Below, in pieces: positions 19,608 to 29,429 of a DNA stretch of 64,000 bases; positions within the stretch are counted from its first letter, which is position 1, and the number at the start of each line of letters is the position of its first letter. The stretch is taken from assembly GCA_963708805.1 (NCBI GenBank), contig CAVPUA010000003.1, forward strand, positions 1,302,001-1,366,000, in the 5' to 3' direction. The stretch comes from CAVPUA01 sp963708805 (GTDB taxonomy: Bacteria > Actinomycetota > Actinomycetes > Mycobacteriales > Jatrophihabitantaceae). The position numbers were made by a program, and so were the translations under genes. The notes beneath the pieces were generated by a model. That model was not told the origin of the DNA. It made no database searches and saw only the letters and a list, made by a program, of their open reading frames with translations.

Positions 19608-20729
19608 TCACACCCGCCCGGCGATGCGCGAGTAGTCCTCGACCGAGTGGCAGAGGTCGAGGCCCTGCTCGTACGTGATCACCTGTTGGCGCACCCGCTC
19701 GGCCAGGTGCTGGTCGAAGGACAGCATGCCGCTGCCGCCACCGGACTGCATGAACGACGGGATCTGGTGGTTCTTGCCCTCACGGATGAGGTTGCGGATC
19801 GCCGGCGTCGCGAACATGATCTCGGTGATGATCGTGCGGCCCGTGCCGTCCGCGCGGGGGCAGAGCGCCTGCGTGACGACGCCCTGCAGCGCGGTCGAGA
19901 GCTGCGCACGCACCTGCTGCTGCTGGTGCGGCGGGAAGATGTCGATGATGCGGTCGACCGTCTGGGCGGCGCTTTGCGTGTGCAGCGTGGCGAGCACGAG
20001 GTGACCGGTCTCGGCGGCGGTCAGCGCGGTCGACGTGGTCTCGAGGTCGCGGAGCTCACCGACCAGGATGATGTCGGGGTCCTGACGCAGCGCGTGCTTG
20101 AGGGCCTCGGCGAACGAGTGGGTGTCCTCGCCGACCTCGCGCTGGTTCACCAGGCACCGCTTGTGCTGGTGCAGGAACTCGATCGGGTCCTCGATGGTGA
20201 CGATGTGGGCCGAGCGGGTGCGGTTGGCGAGATCGAGCAGCGAGGCCAGCGTGGTGGTCTTGCCCGACCCGGTCGGACCGGTGACCAGCACCAGGCCGCG
20301 GGGCAGTTGCGCGAAGCGCGAGACCGACTCGGGGACGCCGAGTTCGTCGAGCGGCTTGATGTCGTACGGGATGGCCCGGAACGCGGCGCCGTACGCACCT
20401 CGCTGCTGGTACATGTTGACGCGGAACCGGCACACGTCGTTGAGGCTGTAGGCGAGATCGAGTTCGTGCTTGCGCTCGAAGGTCTCCCACTGCTCGGGCG
20501 TCACGATCGAGCGCAACAACATCGCGGTCTCGGTCGGCGTCAGCGGGTCGTAGCCGGGAATCACCTGCAGGCCGCCGTGCACGCGCACGGTGGGCGCCGC
20601 CTCGGCGGTGATGTGCAGATCGGAGCCGCGGACGGCAACGGCGTGGCGCAGCATGGTGTCGAGCGCGGCGCGCTCTTCGGCAAAATCGCCTACAGGGTGC
20701 AGCGCATCAACGGCGTGCAGCGATTCCAT
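19608..20729 (-). CDS. pilT: type IV pilus retraction ATPase
   Basis: An intact 373-residue PilT. Visible are Walker A GPTGSGKTTTLAS, the Asp box IVTIEDPIEFLH, Walker B DIILVGELRDLETTSTAL and the His box GHLVLATLHTQSA. The C-terminal AIRNLIREGK matches the PilT AIRNLIRE motif that separates retraction from extension motors. PilT depolymerises the pilus and powers twitching and DNA or surface pulling. ATG 20729 has an AGGAG site about 8 bases upstream. It leads the operon continuing with pilC and the pilins. Confidence 0.94.
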   Translation of the reverse strand: MESLHAVDALHPVGDFAEERAALDTMLRHAVAVRGSDLHITAEAAPTVRVHGGLQVIPGYDPLTPTETAMLLRSIVTPEQWETFERKHELDLAYSLNDVCRFRVNMYQQRGAYGAAFRAIPYDIKPLDELGVPESVSRFAQLPRGLVLVTGPTGSGKTTTLASLLDLANRTRSAHIVTIEDPIEFLHQHKRCLVNQREVGEDTHSFAEALKHALRQDPDIILVGELRDLETTSTALTAAETGHLVLATLHTQSAAQTVDRIIDIFPPHQQQQVRAQLSTALQGVVTQALCPRADGTGRTIITEIMFATPAIRNLIREGKNHQIPSFMQSGGGSGMLSFDQHLAERVRQQVITYEQGLDLCHSVEDYSRIAGRV

Positions 20730-20809
20730 TGCCGACTCCTGACGAGTTCCGTATTACCGGCCCCCGCCTGGTGTGCCTCACGAAGACTTTACATCCTCAT
20801 GCGAGCCGA

Positions 20810-20838
20810 ACACTAACGAAGACTTGATTAATGTGCAA
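20810..20838 (-). promoter_or_regulatory. candidate promoter for the pilT-pilC-pilin operon
   Basis: On the minus strand TTGCAC (20838-20833) is followed 17 bases later by TAGTGT (20815-20810), a fair primary-sigma match, about 80 bases before pilT. It lies in an A/T-rich patch (about 20760-20890) that stands out from the surrounding G+C-rich DNA. The 247-base gap between pilB and pilT holds no other gene that I can see. Confidence 0.4.
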
Positions 20839-20976
20839 TCCCCGTTAGCAAAATCGTTATATGTGGTCGAACGAGCAGCGGAAAGTAGCCAGTAATCCGT
20901 ACATTTCGAGCCGCGAGGTTCGTCCGGAGCGTGAGGTGAGCGGCCGCCGGCCTAGGTGGGCGGACGGAAAATCGCG

Positions 20977-22650
20977 TCAGATGGCGACGCGGAGGACCTC
21001 GGCGATAGCCGTCTGGCCCATGCTGCACTTCATCAGGCCGTCGTGACGCAGCTCGTACATGCCTTCGGCCTTGGCCACCTTGCGCACGTCGTGGGCCGAG
21101 GCCCGTTCGACCGCCAGGCGTTCGATCTCCTCGGTCACCGGCATGACCTCGTGCAGCGCGATGCGGCCGCGGTAGCCCGTGTTGGCGCACGAGCGGCATC
21201 CGACCGGCTTCCAGAGCGACTCCGGACGGCCGAGTTCGGCCTCGGGCCAGCGCGCGGCGGCGAGTTCGGAGTCGCTCGGCCGGTACTGCTCCTTGCAGAA
21301 GTCGCAGAGCCGCCGGGCCAGGCGCTGGGCCAGCACGCTGTCGACCGAGGATCCGACCAGGAAGGGCTCGATGCCCATCTCGATCAGACGGGTGATGGCA
21401 CTGGGAGCGTCGTTCGTGTGCAGGGTCGAGAGCACGAGGTGACCGGTCAGTGACGCTTCGACCGCCAACTGGGCCGTGACCCGGTCCCGGATCTCACCGA
21501 TGAGGACGACGTCGGGGTCCGATCGCAGGATGGCCGGGAGTACGGCCGCGAAGGTCAGGCCGGCCTTGTGGTTGACCTGAACCTGGTTGACGCCCTTGAG
21601 GCGGTACTCGACCGGGTCCTCGACGGTGATGATGTTCACCGCCGAACTGCTGATCTCGGTCAGGGTCGCGTACAACGTGGTCGACTTTCCCGAACCGGTC
21701 GGGCCGGTCACGAGCACCATGCCGTGCGGCTTGGTGAACGACGCCGAGAACCGGCCATAGTTGTGATCGCTGAACCCGAGCTTCTTCAGCTCGAGGTCGA
21801 TGCCGCCGGTGTCGAGGACACGAAGGACGATCTTTTCGCCCCATACGGTGGGCAATGTCGCGGTACGGAGATCGACGACCTTGTGGCCGAGCTGCACGGT
21901 GATGCGGCCGTTCTGGGGCACCCGGCGCTCGGTGATGTCGACGTTGGACATGATCTTCAGGCGCGAGATCAGCGCCGACTGCACGGCCTTGGGCACGGTG
22001 TCGACCTCGTGCAGCACGCCGTCGATGCGGTAGCGGATCCGCAGGTCGTCCTCGGTCGGCTCGATGTGCAGGTCGGAGGCCCGGTTCTGGATGGCCTGGT
22101 CGATGAGCGAGTTGACGTAACGCACGATCGGCGCGTCGTCGGCGCCGCCGGAGAGGTTGTTCACTCCGCTGTCGATGTTTTCCTCGCGCAGGCTGTCGGC
22201 GACGCCGACGAGGTCGTTGTCCTCGCGCTGCATGCGGTCGATCAGCTTGCGCAGCTCGCTGCGGGCGACGACCACAGGAGTGACGGCCAGGTTCACCGAC
22301 GCGCGGACGTCGTCGAGCGCGACGACATCGCCGGGGTCACTGAGCGCGACAACCAACTCGTTCTCGGTCATCGCGATGCCCAGCACGCGGTGACGGACGA
22401 CCAGGGAGAGCGGGATCTTGGCCGCGGCGGCCGCGTCGATCGGTAGCCCGACCAGATCGACGGTCCCGATGCCGTAGACGTCGGCGAGCGCGTCGGTCAG
22501 TTCCTGCTCGGTGACGACCCGGTCGTTGATCAGCACGTCGCGGGTCGAGCGACCAGAGCGCTCGACCTCTTCGGCGGCGCTCTGGACGGCATGGGCGTCC
22601 GCCCCACGCCGGACGAGGGCGTCGAGGAGCGAGCGCTGGTTCTGGTGCAT
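20977..22650 (-). CDS. pilB: type IV pilus extension ATPase
   Basis: An intact 557-residue PilB/GspE. The N-terminal MshEN-like domain (VLINDRVVTEQELTDALAD) is a c-di-GMP-binding fold in relatives. It is followed by the motor with GPTGSGKSTTLYA, ITVEDPVEYRL, DVVLIGEIRDRVTAQLAVEA and GHLVLSTLHTNDA. Two CxxC pairs, CDFCKEQ and CRSCANTGYRGR, form the zinc site typical of PilB but absent from PilT. Leu-Glu in the usual GEIRDLET motif is replaced by Arg-Val. It is followed at 20729 by pilT. Confidence 0.95.
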   Translation of the reverse strand: MHQNQRSLLDALVRRGADAHAVQSAAEEVERSGRSTRDVLINDRVVTEQELTDALADVYGIGTVDLVGLPIDAAAAAKIPLSLVVRHRVLGIAMTENELVVALSDPGDVVALDDVRASVNLAVTPVVVARSELRKLIDRMQREDNDLVGVADSLREENIDSGVNNLSGGADDAPIVRYVNSLIDQAIQNRASDLHIEPTEDDLRIRYRIDGVLHEVDTVPKAVQSALISRLKIMSNVDITERRVPQNGRITVQLGHKVVDLRTATLPTVWGEKIVLRVLDTGGIDLELKKLGFSDHNYGRFSASFTKPHGMVLVTGPTGSGKSTTLYATLTEISSSAVNIITVEDPVEYRLKGVNQVQVNHKAGLTFAAVLPAILRSDPDVVLIGEIRDRVTAQLAVEASLTGHLVLSTLHTNDAPSAITRLIEMGIEPFLVGSSVDSVLAQRLARRLCDFCKEQYRPSDSELAAARWPEAELGRPESLWKPVGCRSCANTGYRGRIALHEVMPVTEEIERLAVERASAHDVRKVAKAEGMYELRHDGLMKCSMGQTAIAEVLRVAI

Positions 22651-22716
22651 GACTGGTTACTCCATGTGGTCGGCTTCTAAAGCTTACCTGAATTTCACAG
22701 CGCTGAGTAGAGGCGT

Positions 22717-23475
22717 TTACGCCGGATCGGCGAAACCGACCACGCAGAAGTTCGCGCCCTGAGAATCAGCCAGCCGGGCCCATCGGCCATAGGGGGAGTC
22801 GCGCGCGGCGTCGACGACCCGGCCACCGAGCCGGGCGGTCCGCTCGGCGACATCGTCGGTGTCCGCGACCGCGAAATAGGGCAGCCAGACCGGATCGGTC
22901 GCGGGCGTCTCGAGGATGTCGGCCACGGTGCGGCCGCCGGCACGCAGGTTGCGCAGGAGTGGCGCCACGGGCGCATCGGCCGACGCATCCAGCGGCAGGA
23001 TCGCGGTGTAGAAATCAGCCGCCGCGTCGACCTCGGGCGTGCGCAGCTCGGTGAACAGCCGGGCGCCGGGCTCGCGGTCCAGTTCGGCGCCGGCGACTCG
23101 ACCGGGCTGCCAGCCGCCCGCGGTCGCACCGCTGGGATCGCGAAACACGGTGACCGCGCCGTCGCGGCCCTCGGGAATCGGCGCGGTGATCAGATCGCCA
23201 CCGGCATCGATGACCCGGCGTGCCACCTCGCCGGCGTCCAGGCAGGAGAAGTAGGTGAGCCACCCCGGCGGCGGACCGCCGGCGCGATGTTCGCTGATAC
23301 CGGCCACGGTGCGTCCGCCCTGCCGGGCGACCAGGTATGCAGCATCGGTGGCGTGGCCGTCGCTGATGTCCCACCCGAACAACGCCGAGTAGAACGAGCG
23401 AGCTCGCCCGCGGTCGGTGGCGACGAGATCCATCCAGCACGGGGCACCGGGCGGGTAGTGGTCGACCTCCGGCAT
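22717..23475 (-). CDS. VOC-superfamily protein with two glyoxalase/bleomycin-resistance-like domains
   Basis: A 252-residue tandem VOC protein. The first domain has APCWMDLVATDRGRARSFYS and YSALFGWDISD. The second begins FTELRTPEVDAAADFY. Such paired-domain proteins are common in actinobacteria and their substrate is usually unknown; some are annotated as hydroxylases without proof. The ATG overlaps the last base of the upstream CBS gene (TGATG), so the two are coupled. Confidence 0.82.
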   Translation of the reverse strand: MPEVDHYPPGAPCWMDLVATDRGRARSFYSALFGWDISDGHATDAAYLVARQGGRTVAGISEHRAGGPPPGWLTYFSCLDAGEVARRVIDAGGDLITAPIPEGRDGAVTVFRDPSGATAGGWQPGRVAGAELDREPGARLFTELRTPEVDAAADFYTAILPLDASADAPVAPLLRNLRAGGRTVADILETPATDPVWLPYFAVADTDDVAERTARLGGRVVDAARDSPYGRWARLADSQGANFCVVGFADPA

Positions 23476-23900
23476 CAGCCGGTGATGTACTGCTCGAGTT
23501 GTCGCCGGTCCTGCTCGAGCTGGCGGGTCCGGCTCAGCACGACGTCGCCGATCGTCACGATGCCGACCAGGCGCCCGGCGTCGAGGACGGGCAGGTGCCG
23601 CACTCGTTTCTCGGTCATGGCCGCGGCCACCTCATCGACGGCGTCGGTCGGCGCGCAGGCGATCACCGAGGTGGTCATGATGTCGGCGACACTCGCCTCG
23701 AGCACCGTCGAGCCTTGGTCGTCGAGCCGTCGGACGATGTCGCGCTCGGAGACGATGCCGACGACGACCGCACCGCGCCTGATCACGACCGCGCCGATGT
23801 TGCGGGCGGCCAGCTGACGCAGCAGGTCGACCACACTCGCGTCGGGCTCCATCGTGACCACGTCACTGCCCTTGAACTTGAGGATGTCGGAGATCAACAT
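23475..23900 (-). CDS. tandem CBS-domain protein
   Basis: 141 residues making two CBS domains: MLISDILKFKGSDVVTMEPD...IVSERDIVRRL and VADIMTTSVIACAPTDAVDE...LVGIVTIGDVV. This pair forms a Bateman module that binds adenine nucleotides and acts as a sensor in larger or stand-alone proteins. An AAAGGAGTCTCA ribosome site lies before ATG 23900. It overlaps the VOC gene. Confidence 0.88.
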   Translation of the reverse strand: MLISDILKFKGSDVVTMEPDASVVDLLRQLAARNIGAVVIRRGAVVVGIVSERDIVRRLDDQGSTVLEASVADIMTTSVIACAPTDAVDEVAAAMTEKRVRHLPVLDAGRLVGIVTIGDVVLSRTRQLEQDRRQLEQYITG

Positions 23901-23930
23901 TGAGACTCCTTTCCTTGATGGTCACGGTAG

Positions 23931-25919
23931 TCAGTCAAGGCGCGGTCGGGAAGAGCCGGTCTTCCCGGTCAGCTCGTCGAAGGTGCGCCGCAGCCACTCG
24001 CCGTACTCGGGCTTGAGGTAGGCGCGGCCCTGGTAGGCCCGCAGGTAGCGCGCGTGTAGCTCCGGATCGACGCCCTGCAGCCAGGCGAGATAGTGCTCGC
24101 GGGTCCCGGGTCGCAGGTGCAGAGGCAGCGTGCCGAGGATGCGCCCGCCCGATGCCTGGACGGCGTCGACCACCTCGCGCAGCTGCTCGCGCCGGTCGCT
24201 GATGCCCGGCAGGATCGGTGCGATCAGCGCTCCGGTGCGGATGCCCGCCTCAGCGAGGCGGCGCATGGCCTCGACCCGCCGGCGCGGATTGGGCGTCCCG
24301 GGCTCGGTGGCCCGCCAGACCCGCTCGTCCAGGGTGCCGATCGAGAAGTTGACGGTGACGTCGGTCTTGGCCGCCGCCTCGACCAGCAGGTCGAGGTCGC
24401 GCAGCACCAGCGCCGACTTGGTCAGGATCGAGAACGGATTGCCGCGCTCGGTCAGGGCCTCGACGACTCCGCGCGTGAGCTTGTACTTGCCCTCGCAGCG
24501 CTGGTACGGATCGGTGTTCGTGCCCATGGCGACCGACTCGCCGGCCCACTTCGGGTCGGCCAGCTCGGCCCGGACCCGTTCGACGGCGTTGATCTTGACG
24601 ACGATCTTGCGGTCGAAGTCCTCACCGAGGTTGAGGCCGAGGTACTCGTGGGTCGGCCGAGCAAAGCAGTTGTGGCTGACGACGCCGTTCGCGACGAAGT
24701 CACCCGTGCTCGTCGTGATGTCGAACATGGGCAGGTCCAGGCCCAACGGCTCGATCGACGCGACGTCGAGTGGTGCATCCGACGTGACGGCGACGTCGTC
24801 GATCACGCGTTTGCGAGTCGTGACGACGTCGGTCGAGATGACGAAGCGCAGACGCTCCCGGAGCCCGCCCAGGAGCCGCACCGCACGCAGGCCGTTCGCG
24901 CGGGGTGGCTCGACCCGGTAGCCGAACCCGAAGTCATCGAGTGACGACGCGATGACGCCGAGGATCTGGGGGTCCGAGTTCGAGACTCGCAGGACGCCGT
25001 CCGAGCAGCTACCTTCGGCATCGAAGATTCCCGCGAGATAGCCCAGCCGCCACTGGGATGTCGGCGCTGAAGGCCAGGCGATCAGATCGTGGATGGCCGT
25101 GATCGACGACGCGGCCGACGTGCGGATCGCCATCGTCTCGCGTCGGTTGTCGCCAGCGGGTGCAGAACAGAAGAGGGTCGTCGCGATGCCGGCCTGCTCG
25201 AGGAAGTCGCGGCTTCTGGCCAACGGCTCGGCGTCGGCCGAGGCCAACCGAAATCGATGAACGGTTCCGTGGGAGCAGTCGGTCCGGTCGTAGGGGTGGG
25301 TCGCCCGGTATGCGTCGCCGCGGATCATTGCGCACAGGTAGCCCCGCCGGTATTCGTCATCGAGTTTGGGTGGTTCGGGCAGCTGACCAACCCCCAGGAG
25401 CGAGTCGCCGGTGGTCAGGTGGGCGCGCTGCCGCAATCCGTGCGCGTTGTCGGCGACGTGCTTCCAGCCTCGTCCGGTCAAGAAGCGATGATCGCCGCTC
25501 GCGATGATCTCGGTGCCGTCCAGCAGGGTGACTCGATATCCGGGTTTGGTCGTCGACCAGTGCGCCAGGACACTGGAGGGGACGAATCGGCGGTCGCGGC
25601 CGCGTCGCTCGGTGCCGTAGACCAGATCTCCGACCTGCACGGCGGCCAACGGCTTGACGCGTCCATCCGCCATGAGGATCGGTGTCTCGCCGACCAGGCA
25701 GTACGTGCACCCGTGGCTGCAGCCGCGATAGACGTTGATCGTCCAGCGGAAGTTCATCCGCGAGGCGGCAGGCACCGGGTTGAGGATCTTCTTGGCGGTG
25801 ACATGCAGGAACTCGAGCCCCGACATCTTCCCGGTTCCGCGTTCTGGCCCGGTGAGCCCGTCGACCCCGAACAGCGCCGACTGCCCATCCCGCTCTTCAT
25901 CGGCCAGGTGCCACCGCAG
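23931..25919 (-). CDS. Rv2578c-family radical SAM protein interrupted by an in-frame intein
   Basis: Without the intein the protein has about 318 residues: RWTINVYRGCSHGCTY joined to CFARPTHEYLGLNLGEDFDR, giving the radical SAM motif CxxxCxxC. The shared family blocks SVAMGTNTDPYQRCEGKYKL and SILTKSALVLRDLDL follow. It should reductively cleave SAM with a 4Fe-4S cluster; the substrate of this family is unknown. The intein (24669-25700) separates the second and third cluster cysteines, so splicing is needed for activity. The start is uncertain: homologues begin MRW, but here the codon is CTG at 25919 (LRWHLADEE), either a rare start or a sequence error. Confidence 0.85.
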   Translation of the reverse strand: MRWHLADEERDGQSALFGVDGLTGPERGTGKMSGLEFLHVTAKKILNPVPAASRMNFRWTINVYRGCSHGCTYCLVGETPILMADGRVKPLAAVQVGDLVYGTERRGRDRRFVPSSVLAHWSTTKPGYRVTLLDGTEIIASGDHRFLTGRGWKHVADNAHGLRQRAHLTTGDSLLGVGQLPEPPKLDDEYRRGYLCAMIRGDAYRATHPYDRTDCSHGTVHRFRLASADAEPLARSRDFLEQAGIATTLFCSAPAGDNRRETMAIRTSAASSITAIHDLIAWPSAPTSQWRLGYLAGIFDAEGSCSDGVLRVSNSDPQILGVIASSLDDFGFGYRVEPPRANGLRAVRLLGGLRERLRFVISTDVVTTRKRVIDDVAVTSDAPLDVASIEPLGLDLPMFDITTSTGDFVANGVVSHNCFARPTHEYLGLNLGEDFDRKIVVKINAVERVRAELADPKWAGESVAMGTNTDPYQRCEGKYKLTRGVVEALTERGNPFSILTKSALVLRDLDLLVEAAAKTDVTVNFSIGTLDERVWRATEPGTPNPRRRVEAMRRLAEAGIRTGALIAPILPGISDRREQLREVVDAVQASGGRILGTLPLHLRPGTREHYLAWLQGVDPELHARYLRAYQGRAYLKPEYGEWLRRTFDELTGKTGSSRPRLD
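24669..25700 (-). mobile_element. 344-residue intein with LAGLIDADG homing endonuclease
   Basis: It begins with Cys1 in CLVGETPILMADGRVKP (splicing block A), has a block-B-like DGTEIIASGDHRFLTGRGW, two LAGLIDADG-type motifs (GYLCAMIRGDAY and GYLAGIFDAEGS), block F MFDITTSTGDFVANG and ends VVSHN before Cys+1. All the residues for class 1 protein splicing are present: Cys1, the T/S..H region, penultimate His, Asn and Cys+1. The frame is intact over 1032 bases, suggesting an active element. It sits in the catalytic CxxxCxxC motif, a typical conserved insertion point. Confidence 0.9.
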
Positions 25920-25978
25920 CCCCGCTGATTTCGGCGACTTTGCCGTCGATAGCGCGGGGAACTCTCCAAAATCGGCGC

Positions 25979-28900
25979 TCAACGGAAGTTCCTCGCCGTG
26001 GAGCGCAGGCCCAGCGGCAGTCGATCGATCCGCTCGGCCAGGATGTTGATCACGCCGTCGGCTCGTTCGAGCATCCCGCGGATCACCAGTCCACCCGACT
26101 CGCGAGCCACTCGACGATTGCGCGACCACACCTGGGTGTCGCAGATGACGTTCACCATGCCCGTCTCGTCCTCGAGGTTGATGAACGTCGACTCCGGCCG
26201 CGGTCGCCGGGCGCTGGCGATGTGTCACGATGCCGCCGACGGTGACCCGGGTGCGGTTCTCGAGCTCGCGCAAGCCAAGCGCGGTGGTCACGCCGAGCGC
26301 GTCGAGGCGATCGCGGATCAGTGCGGTCGGGTAGACGTCGCGGGTCACGCCGGTCGCCCAGAGATCGGCCATCAACTGTTCGGGCTCGTCCATCTCGCGG
26401 CAGCGCCGGCGTGCCGGCGGCCGGGTGCGACCGCCAGCTGCCCCGGACGACTGGTCGCCGCGACCGACGCCCCCCACAGCGCATCGCGCCGCCCGAGGCC
26501 GAAGCAGTCGAACGCACCCGCGGTGGCCAGCGCCTCGACCTGGTCGGCGCTGAGAGCCCGACTCGGTGCGACAGGTCGGTCATCGACGTCGAAGCGACCG
26601 CGCTCGCGCACGCGCGACGATGCGCTCGGCCAGGTCGGCGCCGATCGTGCGCACGCTGGACAGCCCCATCCGCACGGCCGGCTGCTGCGGTCCGGGGCCG
26701 GCATAGGTGCTCTCGGTCGTTGGCTTCGAGGATCGCGCCGGCGCTCGAGATGTTGACGTCGGGGCCGAGGGTCGACGACGCCATGGCGCTTGGCGTCGTG
26801 CACCAGCGACTGCGGTGAATAGAAGCCCATCGGCTGGGCGTTGAGCAGCGACGCGCAGAACGCGGCCGGGTGATAGAGCTTGAGCCAGCTCGAGGCGTAG
26901 ACCAGGAACGCGAAACTGATCGAGTGGCTCTCGGCGAAGCCGAACGACGCGAACGCCTTGATCTTCTCGACGATGTCGTCGGCGGTCGTGCCGGTGATGC
27001 CGTTGGCGGCCATGCCGTCGTAGAGCCGCTTGCGCATCACTTCGATCTTGTCGGCCGATCGCTTCGAGCCCAGCGCCCGCCGAAGTTGATCGGCCTCGGA
27101 CGGGGAGAAGTTCGCGGCGTGCACGGCCAACTGCATCAGCTGCTCCTGGAACAGCGGGATGCCCAGCGTCCGTTCGAGCACCGGCTTCAGCGACGGGTGC
27201 GGGTAGGTGATCTTCTCGCGCCCGTGCCGGCGACGGATGTAGGGATGCACCGAGTTGCCCTGGATCGGTCCGGGCCGGATCAGCGCGACCTCGATCACCA
27301 GGTCGTAGAACTTGCGGGGACGCAGCCGGGGCAGCGTGGCCATCTGGGCCCGTGACTCGACCTGGAAGACGCCGACCGAATCGGCCCGGCCCAGCATGTC
27401 GTAGACGAGTGGATCTTCGCTTGGGCAGCTTGTGCAGTTCGAGGTGCTCGCCGAAGTGATCTTCGATCAGCTCGAAGCAGTAGTGCAGCGCCGACAGCAT
27501 GCCCAGGCCGAGCAGGTCGAACTTGACCAGGCCGATGGACGCGCAGTCGTCCTTGTCCCACTGCAGGACGGTGCGGTTCGGCATCCGGCCCCACTCGACC
27601 GGGCAGACCTCGACGATCGGCCGGTCGCAGATCACCATGCCGCCGGAGTGGATGCCCAGGTGCCGGGGCGAGTTCTGCAGCTCGGCGCTGAGTTCGAGCA
27701 CCTCGTGGGGGATCGGCGTCGAGCGCTTCACATCGGCGCTCCAGTAGTAGCCCTGCTCGATCTCCTTGCTCCAGGCGTCCTGCTGGCCCGGGGAGTAGCC
27801 CAGCGCCTTGGCGACGTCGCGGACGGCCGACTTGGGCCGGTAGCTGATGACGTTCGCGACCTGGGCGGCGTTGTCGCGCCCGTAGCGCTCGTAGACGTGC
27901 TGGATCGCCTCTTCGCGACGGTCGGACTCGATGTCGACGTCGATGTCAGGCGGTTCGGCGCGTTCGGGGGCGAGGAACCGCTCGAACATCAACTCGTAGC
28001 CGACGGCGTCGACCGCGGTGATGCCGATGGCGTAACAGACCGCCGAGTTGGCCGCCGAGCCCCGGCCCTGGGCCAGGATGCCGCGCTGCTGGCAGAACTG
28101 CATGATGTCCCAGACGACCAGGAAATAGCCGGGAAAACCGAGCTGCTCGATGATGTCGAGCTCGTGGTCGATGACCTCGTACGGATGTTCGTTGGCGGCC
28201 CGAGGCCCGTACCGGTCGCGGGCACCGTCGTAGCTGAGTTGGCGCAGGAAGCTCATCTCGTCATGCCCGGACGGCACCGGGAACGGGGGCAGCGAGGGCG
28301 CGACGAGGTGCAGGTCGAAGGACAGCTCATCGCCCAGCGCGGCAGCCGTCGCAACCACGCCGGGCCAGCGGGCGAACCGCTCGGCCAGCTCGTCGCCGTC
28401 GCGCAGATGGGCGTCGGACCAGGACGGCAGCCAGCCGTCGATCTCGTCCAGGCTGCTGCGGGCCCGGACGGCAGCGAGCGCGGTGGCCAGCGGCCGGCGG
28501 GGCGGTGCGTGGTAGTGGGCGCCCGTTGTCGCGACCACTCGCAGGCCCGCTTCGTCGGCCAGGCGCACCAGGGCGTCATAGCGTTCGTCGGCGAGGGGGT
28601 CACGCGAATACGTCAGCTCGACGACGACGTTGTCGCGTCCGAACCGGTCGACCAACTCAGCCAGCGCGCGGCGGGCCGGATCGAGGGCGAACGTGCCGTA
28701 GCCGCCCGACTCGAGGGCGTCGCGCACCGGGCCTTTGCGGCAGCCGGTGAGCACCAGCCAGTCGTTGCCGGAAAGTTCGGTCAGCTCGTTCAGGTCGTAG
28801 ACGGGCCGGCCCTTGCTGCCGCCGCGCCGCTGGCCGGCGCTGATCCCGCGGCACAGGCTGGCGTACCCGCGCGGTGATCGGGCCAGGACGAGCAGGTGCC

Positions 28901-29361
28901 GCCCGGCCGGATCGGGGATGGCCGAGCGAGCGCCCACGAGCCGTTCGGCCTGGGTGGCCGGGATCTCGACGTCGAGAGACAGCTCGGCACCGAACATCGT
29001 CGCCAGCCCGTATGACTCGGCCGCCTCGGCGAAGCGCACGACGCCGTAGACGCCGTCGTGGTCGGTGATCGCGAGCGCCCTCAGGCCCAGGCGGGCGGCC
29101 TCCTCGGCCAGTCTCCTCGGGCGAACTGGCGCCGTCCAGGAAGCTGAAGGAGGAATGGGCGTGCAGCTCGGCGTACGGCGTGGTGCTGCGGGCCGGCTGG
29201 ATCGGCGCCGGTTGATAGGCCTCGCGCTTGCGCGACCAGGCCGGGGAGTCGCCGCCGTCACCTGCCTGGCCGAGGCGAAACGACGGCGGTGGCGCCACCG
29301 GCCGTCCCGACAGCCGGCGCTCGAGTTCGCGCCACGGCACTGGCGGATTCCCGAAGCCCAT
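25979..29361 (-). CDS. dnaE2: error-prone DNA polymerase III alpha subunit DnaE2 (several frame breaks)
   Basis: DnaE2 is the damage-induced C-family polymerase of the mycobacterial-type mutasome. ATG 29361 gives MGFGNPPVPWRELERRLSGR, the family start. The PHP domain (YAELHAHSSFSFLDGAS, ALAITDHDGVYG), the palm with PPDIDVDIESDRREE, and the C-terminal OB region (VTVGGIVTHRQRPATA) ending LRSTARNFR are recognisable. Extra bases near 29113 (gagActggcc) and 27418 (aagCgaagatcc), and more between 26800 and 26150, break the frame; restored length is about 1120 residues. An SOS box lies 12 bases upstream. Confidence 0.9.
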
Positions 29362-29372
29362 CCCGCCATTGT

Positions 29373-29388
29373 TCGAACACGCGTTCGA
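29373..29388 (-). promoter_or_regulatory. LexA-binding SOS box upstream of dnaE2
   Basis: TCGAACACGCGTTCGA is a perfect match to the mycobacterial/actinobacterial SOS consensus TCGAAC-N4-GTTCGA. It lies 12 bases before the dnaE2 start, so LexA bound there would block the promoter until DNA damage. Confidence 0.88.
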
Positions 29389-29429
29389 CTTGTCAAGCGG
29401 TCGGCGATTTCCAGCCGGTCAACCAGTCC

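Noticed and set aside
20730..20976. c-di-GMP riboswitch before pilT
   Set aside because: The leader lacks the conserved core elements of the known c-di-GMP classes that I could recognise; only a simple promoter is supported.
9235..22650. Decay of the pilus locus into pseudogenes
   Set aside because: pilB and pilT are intact and every broken gene is restored by one-base changes. The same defects hit essential genes elsewhere in the window, so decay is not supported.
27432..28877. A 481-codon plus-strand frame opposite dnaE2
   Set aside because: Low-complexity shadow of the polymerase coding frame; dnaE2 motifs on the other strand are unambiguous.
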